A stretch of DNA of 64,000 nt, taken from NCBI GenBank assembly GCA_013146195.2, contig CM028378.1:44083099-44147098 (forward strand), read 5' to 3'. The stretch comes from Codonopsis lanceolata (Eukaryota > Streptophyta > Magnoliopsida > Asterales > Campanulaceae). Shown here piece after piece: positions 57,390 through 64,000 of the stretch; positions within the stretch are counted from its first letter, which is position 1; each line of letters starts with the position of its first letter. The notes below the pieces were generated by a model. That model was not told where the DNA came from and did no database searches. It saw only the letters and a program-made list of their open reading frames with translations. The translations under genes and the position numbers were made by a program.

Positions 57390-57660
57390 TGGACTTGGTT
57401 CACAACTAGTTGTGAGTCCGAGTACACTGCGGATGTGCCTTTCTACACCCATAAATGCATGCGAGCTCAAGCCCGGCGATCATCGCTTCATACTCGGCAA
57501 CGTTGTTCGAGGCAGGAAATTTGAACCAAAGAGCTAGCTCAAACTCTGTGATTTCGTCGGGGGCTATGAGAAGGATGCCAGCTCCTCTCCCAACTTTGCT
57601 CGCTGCCCCATCCACGTAAAGATCCCAACAGTAGGCTGGTCGAGGTCGTGGCAAGGCTGT
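57390..57660 (-). pseudogene. RNase H domain of the Tat-like element
   Basis: WDLYVDGAASKVGRGAGILL holds the first catalytic Asp. NNVAEYEAMIAGLELA holds the Glu. After a frameshift near 57430, YSDSQLVVNQV holds the next Asp. The domain is then cut at the junction. Confidence 0.8.
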
Positions 57661-57989
57661 TTTCGCTCGGGCTCAACCTGCCGCTTGCCGCATGAGAACT
57701 TCGTGTTGGGTGAAGCTTGTTTCGACCAAGAAATCGGCTAAGGCTTGAGCTTTGATCGCTCGTCTGGGGCAAGTAATCTATGTGGAACTCGTGAGCTCGA
57801 TTGACCCGGGTTGCGATGCACTGATGTGTCGAGGTTTGTGTAGGACTTTCTATGATGGTGCATCTGTGTACACTATGATTACATGTGCAGAAAAATAAGC
57901 CCGTAATTTTTGGGCAGCTATGACAAGCGAGTAAGCTAATTTTTCTACATTAAAATAACGACCCTCAACAGGACCGAGGGCCTTGGATA

Positions 57990-58860
57990 CATAGTACCAG
58001 ACACACTTTTGAACATCTAATTCCTCCTAACTAAAAAAGCAGATGCGGCACGGCACAGTCCGGTGCTAGATCACAAATAAAGGCTCACTGGGCATGGGGC
58101 TACTAAGGAGAGGTGGTTTGCCAAGGTATTCCGAGGTTGCTCGAGGGCCTTGGCACGATCTGCATTCCACTCGAAACCCTTGTTGCCGCTGAGTAACCTT
58201 GAAGAAGGGGAGGCATTTTCAGGTGATCGAGAAATGAAGCGGCCTAAGGCAATGACCCCGCCATTCAACCGCTGGATATGTTTGATGCGGTAAGGTCGCC
58301 ATGTCGAGTAGGGCTTGTATCTTCTCCGGGTTGGCCTCGATACACTGGTTGACCATGAATCGAAACTTCCCTACCTGACTCCGAAAAGCGCATTTGCTCT
58401 GATTCACTTCATGTTGCTGCTTACAGATTGGCAAACGTCTCCGCCAGTCAAGAGTATGGTCGCGGCCCTTTGTTTTGATGACCATGTCATCTATGTAGCC
58501 TCCATGTTTCGCCGATCCGAGAGCCGAAAACCTTGTTGACCATACACCGTAAGTGGCCCTCGCATTTTTCACCGAAGGGCATCATTTTGTAACAATAAAG
58601 GCCCCTAACGCTTGCTCGGAAGGTTGTCTCGCTTTATCTTGCTCGCTCATTTTAACCTCGGTGATACCCCGAGTATGCATCCGAAAAATGAGCATCTCGA
58701 ATCCAAATTTATAGAGTCGACAAGCACATCTATGCGGGCAATGGATAGCAGCTTTCTGCAAGCTGTTTAGGCCGGTGAAGTCTACGCACATCCGCCATTT
58801 GTCATTGGCCTTCTTGACCATCACCACATTAGCCGGCCAGTCCTGCATCGAATCTCCTCA
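57990..58860 (-). pseudogene. Reverse transcriptase of the Tat-like element
   Basis: Minus-strand pieces are VVMVKKANDKWRMCVDFTGL (58582-58848), KNARATYGVW and the catalytic YIDDMVIKTKG (near 58490), SKCAFRSQVGKFRFMV and IEANPEKIQALLDM (58219-58572). Then comes the connection ALGRFISRSPENASP, RGNKGFEW-like (58071-58268). Several frameshifts separate them, so it cannot be active. Confidence 0.85.
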
Positions 58861-58956
58861 ATGATGTCTCCGCCTTTAGGAGCTTCTCGACCTCGACTTT
58901 GATTGCATTCTTCTCGGGCGACACGCCTTGGCCGTTGAATGGGCCGAAAGGTAGGA

Positions 58957-59900
58957 TCAACATTGAGGTCGTGGGAGCAATGTTCTCGATGATACCCTCA
59001 TGTCTTCGACCGCCCAGCGAACACATCCAAGCCGCTTCTTCAGCCAGCCAATCAATCCCTTTTCGGCCGGAGGCATGGCCTTCCCGATTTTGATTTTTTC
59101 CTGTGGTAAGCCGATTGATAATGATCTTCTAGCTCGCCTCCGGTTGATATCGGGCTCGTCCCTGACTTGCAAGGTGTCCATCTCAATGTCTTGTGACTTG
59201 GGCGCCCTCCCCCGCCTAGAAGAGCCTGGGGCCGGAGCTTGCTCGGGAGGCTCTATTTCCATGGGCTCGGCCGCATCATGTGTCTCCCCGAGCTCGATGT
59301 TATTGATGGAGGTTGACGCTGGAGTAGGTTCAGTGGAAGTCACCTGCGATCGATCGGAAGGTCCACAATCGGTTTCGGGGCTCTGCTCGTCGGGAATGTC
59401 CACGATCGGGCTGCTTTCTTCCTCTGAGTTTCCCGGATATACTCCCACATTGCTCGGGGCTTGCTATTGAGGATCCCCACTCCGTTCTCAATGTAGAACT
59501 TTGCTTTCTGGTGGGGAATGAAGGTGACCATCTCTGGATTTGGCCATTCTTTGGAGCACCTAAAATGCAGTTGTACGCCGATTTTAGGTCGATCACCAAG
59601 AATGTGATCATCTCAATCCGAGTTTGGGCTCCATCACCCATGAATACCTCCAGCTCGATCGTGCCCTTAACCCCCACCTGGTGATTGGTGAACCCTTCAA
59701 GCTTTCCTGCATAAGGCTTGAGCATGGTATCTGAAACTCCAATCCTCAAGCGAGTAGTACATGATGTCCCTACATGCTCCCGTATCAAGCAAAATTCTAT
59801 GAACTGCCGCCATTGTTGACTAGGCAGAAATAACCAGGTTGCTCTGATGCCAATGGAGTGCTCACCAACCGGGAAAAACATATGCTCGCTCCCCGCCCCC
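58957..59900 (-). pseudogene. Protease region of the Tat-like element
   Basis: In minus sense an LLDTGA active site lies at about 59774-59790 in the frame reading HRILLDTGACRDIMYYSLED. It is followed by LKPYAGKLEGFTNHQVGVKG, IELEVFMGDGAQ and VIDLKSAYNCILGAPKNGQI (59330-59881). The link to RT (58957-59448) is a Pro/Glu/Ser-rich segment. Frame changes occur near 59750 and 59530. The catalytic Asp itself is present. Confidence 0.8.
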
Positions 59901-60217
59901 AGACATTCTTTGAGTGTTGACAGCTCTAGACAAGGAATATATGTGTTTTCCGAGCTGTGTGTTGGACGGGAGCTCCTCTTGAATCATGTTTATCACCCCT
60001 CGAATCTGAGGGGCCTGGCCGCCTCTTCCTCTTGGGGGTCTTCCCTGGTCGTTATTGGCGTTGTTTCCCGCGCCCTGAACCCTTTTGAAGCGATCCAGCT
60101 TGCCGTATTGATCAACTTTTGGATTTCCCTCTTCAACACATTACAATCCTCAGTGGTGTGACCAGTATCGTGGTGGTACTCACAGTACTTTGTATTGTCC
60201 TGTATGGCGAGCTCAGA

Positions 60218-61027
60218 TCAAGAGGATAAGGGACGGGCGAGCATCTCCCACCTGCATGATTTCTTCCAGCGTCGTGTTAAGCGGGGTGAGCTTCTAAACC
60301 TTTGCCCGGGGTTGGAGGTTTTCCTCCTATCTCTGCTCGAGCGATTGTTGCCCTCCGGGCTCTGGTCAGCTGGCGTGGCCGAGCTGCCTTGAGCCTTGTC
60401 CTTATGTTTGGCCTTGTCGGCCTTGACACTTTCGGTTGAGCAGAAGAGGTGCGAACTTGCAAGCAGTTCTGCCTTGGAGGCCCCCGGGTTCATTGCTAGC
60501 ATAGTCTTCAGTGGCCCTGCCCTCATGTTGTTGAGATAGCAAAAGGTAATCTCCGGGTCACTGGTTGCAGTCACTTGCTCGAGCATCTCCTCAAACCTTT
60601 TCAAGTAACTGACATATGATTCATTATCACCCTGCTTGATCTTGGCAAGGTCAAACCGGTTCTTAGGGGTCGGGCCTGCATTGCCGAATTCCTCCAAGAA
60701 CTTTTCTCGGAGCACCTCCCAGCTCCCAATAGATCCCCGGGGAACTCTACCCAACCAGGCATGTGCCTTTCCCTGGAGAGCTCCCTCAAATGCCCGCATT
60801 TTCAGGGCCTCCACGTCGGTGACCATTCGGATTTGTGCCTCGAATGATCTTAGCCAATCGCTTGCCCGTGTCTTCCTAAAGTATTTGTCGAACTGTGGGA
60901 AGATGACCCCTGCGGCGGTGCATTTCGATTTACGGGGTGAAGGGGCTTCCGGCAGTGGCTGCATAGCGGGGCTTGGCACGGCTAGACTTACCATTTGCTT
61001 TGCCATGTCCCTTTTCATGGCCTCCAT
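60218..61027 (-). pseudogene. Gag of the Tat-like element
   Basis: This frame of 269 codons contains the retrotransposon gag domain: FDKYFRKTRASDWLRSFEAQ, GALQGKAHAWLGRVPRGSIG, WEVLREKFLEEFGNAGPTPK and ESYVSYLKRFEEMLEQVT. A Lys/Ser-rich tail follows. It begins MEAMKRDMAKQMVSLAVPSP. A zinc knuckle (CEYHH type) would be expected downstream toward 60000 but was not clearly seen. This is the least damaged frame of the element. Confidence 0.85.
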
Positions 61028-61039
61028 CTTCTCGGAGTT

Positions 61040-61871
61040 TCTCCACGTCCTTTGTTAGTCTTGAAGAGTGGGCGGGATCCGAGTGGTCGCCACGCACATG
61101 CGGGCAGAAGGTGGGCTCGCATGAGGATCCGACCTCCTGTGTGATACGGGCTTTGTACTTTGGCCGCTGCGCTTCTGCCTCTGTGCACTCACGGGATCTA
61201 CGGCGGCCATGGCTCTCCTCGCGAGCACGATGCTCCTGTCGGTGGTGATGCCCGTGTGAGTGATTTTGGCGGCTGTATCTACTTTCGGCTGGTCATCGCT
61301 TTCGTTTCTTGCCTCCACTGTTAGATGGCACATGAACAATGGAGGGGACCCGTCTGCTCAGAGCGGGCAGCTGTTGTGAGGCATGGCCATCGCCAACAGG
61401 TGCCGGGTTGCTAAGAGTGGGCAGTACCATATCTGCCACTGGTACTGGAGCATGACCTAAGGCCAATAGCTGTTGGTTGAGAGCATACATTTTGTTGTAA
61501 TACTCTGCCTGAACTTGCAGAGCAGCAGCGTGCTGGTCAGGATTTTGCTCGGACAAGCTCACATGACTGCCCTGACCATTCTCCCGTTGGCGGTTGAGCT
61601 GTAGCCTTAAATCTTGTGAACGGGCATCACGCCTCTCATTTATGACCAGCCTGGCGTCGCGTTGGCTCGCTCGGCTTTGGCGGCATGTTGGGAAATTTGC
61701 CCTCCACATATGGCGTCTCATTGCCACGGGGGCATGACCGATAAGCCACTTTCGATTTCGAGTTTGCACCCTGTGGTGCCCTTGGTGGAGGTTGTTCGCA
61801 ACCCTTTGGTGGCCGGCTTTGTTGGTTGCTAACGGTGGCATGGTGTTTGCTACCCTTTCCAGCCATTGCAA
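61040..61871 (-). pseudogene. N-terminal gag region of the Tat-like element
   Basis: Frames at 61293-61871 and 61636-61866 (starting MAGKGSKHHATVSNQQSRPP) and 61055-61339 are Gln-, Arg- and Ser-rich and lie between the primer site and gag. This is the usual variable N-terminal part. A frameshift separates it from the gag domain frame. Confidence 0.6.
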
Positions 61872-61932
61872 ATAGAAAGAAATTGAAAGTTTTTACCGAA
61901 AAAATGAGAGAGAAGCGTTAGAACTTCGTTTC

Positions 61933-61950
61933 CCGGCAATGGAACCAAAC
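61933..61950 (-). promoter_or_regulatory. Primer binding site of the Tat-like element
   Basis: On the minus strand TGGTTCCATTGCCGGGA follows the LTR end after a few bases. The tRNA was not identified with certainty. Confidence 0.6.
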
Positions 61951-62734
61951 TGATGTGGCAAAAGCACAGCTTGGGCCGTCCTTGAGATGGGTTGGATATC
62001 TGGGCTTTGGATCGTCTTCCCTGAGCCTGTTAAGAACACAAGAACACCTGAGTGGAAGCAAGCGGGGCCTCGCGAAACCCCTCGGCGTGAGAGTAAGTCT
62101 CGTGCTTAAGTTTGAAAGCAATTTGACAGAATAACGAGGCTCAAGAAAGTGTGTGTACCTTGTTAATGATTATGGAGAGGTATTTATAGGCCTAGGTGGT
62201 GCTTGAATCCGTCTAGGATTCAGTTTCCATAACTGTCTAGTCAATCAAAGAGTGAATCCCTTGATTTTAGGCGAAACAGGCGGCTGATCGCGCAGATGTA
62301 GGAGCAGATAAGGCAAGTGTTCTGCCTAAACATGAAAACCTTCGACTTGTCTTGGAGAGCAAGCCACCGGCGTTCCCTGTGTAATGTGTGCTCGGGCGAG
62401 CATGGCTCTGCCCGGCTATTCTACATTGCTCTCTGAACTTATTGTAGGTCTGAGGTACGGCCCCTGGTCGGGCAGGCAAGGCCAATGCTCGACCAGGTTT
62501 AGATAAGATGAGTCTGATTCCTTTGCTAAGCACGTATGATGCACGGGCATGGTCCCTGGTCGGACAGGCAAGGCCGTTGCCCGCCCAGGTTTGAGTGAGA
62601 GTTGCGCTGCTCGGTGCTCGTTGGCCTTATCATTTTGCTCGCTGGGTTGTGGGCCCTATTCGCATTGTGCTCGTGATTGGCACGTTATGCTAACTCGTGC
62701 ATTGCTCGTGACCCGACCTGGGCCGAGTATATCA
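61951..62734 (-). repeat. 5' LTR of the Tat-like element
   Basis: In minus sense it starts TGATATACTCGG and ends TGCCACATCA, giving matching TGAT...ATCA ends over 784 bp. It contains a TATA box (CCTATAAATACC, about 62176-62187) and direct repeats of a GGTC(G)GGCAGGCAAGGCC block (62465 and 62568). No second LTR exists in the window, so the right border is inferred from termini alone. Confidence 0.65.
62176..62187 (-). promoter_or_regulatory. TATA box of the Tat-like LTR
   Basis: CCTATAAATACC on the minus strand lies about 550 bp into the LTR. Transcripts would run left into gag. Confidence 0.6.
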
Positions 62735-62757
62735 TATATATATATATATATATATAA
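62735..62757. repeat. (TA)n microsatellite at the LTR border
   Basis: About 11 TA units directly after the inferred LTR end. Confidence 0.85.
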
Positions 62758-63100
62758 AGTTGGTGAGGAGCACTATGGTTGTGTCACCTCACCACCTTTT
62801 GATAAATCTTTATTGTAAAGCATCCATACGGAAGTTTTAAAAACTTTTGGTTTTCTAGCCATTAACTAATAATAATATATACTAATAGTAGAAGGTTTAT
62901 ATTAATATGATAAGGAGTATTAATATTAGCATACTAATAATCAACATGATAAAGAGTATTATTATTAGCATATATAACTTCTTCTATTGTCAATAGTAGA
63001 AGGTTTATACTTAAAAAAATTTACAATTAGCATTACTTTTAACCAATGTGGGATAAAACTCTTCAGGATGAGATATTACTTATAATGACTCACTTCTAAC
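62758..63100. other. AT-rich flank
   Basis: Contains the direct repeat AGTAGAAGGTTTATA (about 62886 and 62995). No gene. Confidence 0.45.
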
Positions 63101-63104
63101 ACTA

Positions 63105-63483
63105 TATTTTAAACATTGATATATTATTCATCTAAAACTTGATTTGGACAAATAAATATATCATTTCGATTCTCTTGCCGAATACAACACATTTGCATAA
63201 TTACTTTTGTCAGCAAACAAATGACACCTAAAGAAATTTGTGCCTCAAGTTGCATAATTTCTTTCACTAAAAACACTAATTTTTTTAACAAGTATTATAC
63301 TTTAAGTCTTGATATCTTATTCATCCAAAACTTGATTTGGACAAATAAATATATCATTTCGATACTTTCACTGAGTAGAACATATTTGTGCAATTACCTT
63401 CGTCAACAAATAAATAACACGTAAAGAAATTCGTGCATCAAGTTGCATAATTTCTTTCACTAAAAACACTTAGTTTTTCAACA
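63105..63483. repeat. Tandem duplication, period about 193 bp
   Basis: Copies at about 63105-63297 and 63298-63483 share AAAACTTGATTTGGACAAAT, AATATATCATTTCGAT and AAGTTGCATAATTTCTTTCA. They are diverged by roughly a tenth of positions as judged by eye. Confidence 0.85.
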
Positions 63484-64000
63484 ATAGAAAAGATGTATCC
63501 CACATAGGTTAGAAATTAATGTTGGTTTTAAAAATACTTATTAAGTACCAATAGAAGTGATGTATCATAAATTTGATGGAAGGTGATGTTGGTTTTCAAA
63601 GTCATTTGATAAAAGACTTTTATCATTATTACCAATAAAAGATGTATATCTCACATTGGTTAGAAAATGATGTTGATTTTAAATTATGTTATATTATTAC
63701 AAATAAAATAGATATATAACACATTGTTTAAAAAGAAAATGTTAGATTTTAAAGTCTTTAGACTAAAGACTTTCACTTTTACGAAAGATGCATCTCACAT
63801 TGGTTACAAAATATTCTACTATTATTACCAATAGAATATATGTATCTCACATTGGTTAGAAATTGATGTTTGTTTTAAAAATACTATTATTAATTACCAA
63901 TTGAAGAGATATATCATACATCATACATTGGTTAAAAAGTGATGTTGGTTTTCAAAGTATTTTAATAAAAGATTTCTACCATTATTAACAATATAAGAAT
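63484..64000. repeat. Array of CACATTGGTTAGAAA-type repeats
   Basis: A motif GATGTAT.TCACATTGGTTAGA followed by ATGATGTTGGTTTTAAA recurs near 63490, 63645, 63705, 63790, 63850 and 63925. ACTTT-rich and TTATTACCAAT-rich linkers separate the copies. The array continues past the window end. No gene. Confidence 0.7.

Larger units (their letters stand above)
57390..61950 (-). mobile_element. Tat-like Ty3/gypsy element, body, 3'-truncated
   Basis: Read on the minus strand, after the LTR and primer site at 61934-61950 come a gag N-terminus, gag, protease, RT and RNase H. The element stops within RNase H at about 57390 and abuts the polymerase fragment. Integrase and the 3' LTR are absent. Frameshifts are frequent. 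G+C content is higher than in most of the window. Confidence 0.85.

Noticed and set aside
57401..57414. Perfect palindrome CACAACTAGTTGTG at the polymerase/gypsy junction, possible recombination site
   Set aside because: It lies inside the conserved RNase H block DSQLVVN of the gypsy element and is explained by coding sequence. The junction is some bases to the left.
1..64000. CRISPR arrays, bacterial operons or phage-like systems
   Set aside because: No regularly spaced exact repeats with unique spacers were seen. Gene structure with introns and plant retroelements points to a plant nuclear genome.

Overview
The window looks like nuclear DNA of a flowering plant, probably a eudicot. The evidence is GT-AG introns, plant-type LTR retrotransposons (Athila-like, Tat-like and Reina-like), plant L1-type LINEs, CACTA, MULE, Tourist and Stowaway DNA transposons, and pieces of plant host genes. 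No species can be named from the sequence. There is no bacterial gene organisation. No tRNA, rRNA or CRISPR was seen. Nearly all recognisable coding DNA is transposon-derived and broken. One 100-base run of N (49263-49362) is an assembly gap.

Layout. 1-1391: the 3' end of an Athila-like Ty3/gypsy element with its 3' LTR. 1430-2640: a decayed Tat-like integrase. 2637-6370: a large inverted repeat built from LTR and leader DNA of another gypsy family, with a direct repeat inside it. 7333-7924: a Tourist-type MITE. 8668-10025: a MULE with terminal inverted repeats of about 390 bp. 10835-11910: a plant-mobile-domain fragment. 12294-12685: a possible MITE. 14299-23848: four cleanly spliced exons of the RNA lariat debranching enzyme DBR1. 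Its second intron is swollen to 8 kb by one LINE inserted into another, and the 3' part of the gene is missing. 24540-26930: LTR and integrase of a Reina-like element on the minus strand. 26940-31855: a third LINE of the same family. 33008-33234: exon 1 of a short SERK/LRR-type protein on the minus strand. 33538-35090: tandem repeats and one CACTA end.

36013-49047 is a second Athila-like element (LTR, primer site, gag, protease, RT). It is split by a 7.8 kb CACTA element at 39011-46799 with a CTA target duplication, and cut again at 49048 by a second CACTA end that runs into the gap. 49363-55975 holds AT-rich repeats, a decayed MUT-7-like 3'-5' exonuclease on the minus strand and unrecognised DNA. 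55976-57385 is a frameshifted family-B DNA polymerase of the mitochondrial linear-plasmid type. It abuts a minus-strand Tat-like element (57390-61950) with its 5' LTR (61951-62734). 62735-64000 is AT-rich tandem-repeat DNA.

The pieces do not form a working pathway. The nesting gives relative ages: the Athila-like element predates its CACTA insertions, the plus-strand LINE predates the minus-strand LINE inside it, and the DBR1 gene predates both LINEs. I found no convincing new functional system. The most unusual items are the inverted-repeat LTR structure, the CACTA element with possible captured exons, the truncated DBR1 with an inflated intron, and the mitochondrial-plasmid polymerase among nuclear retrotransposons.
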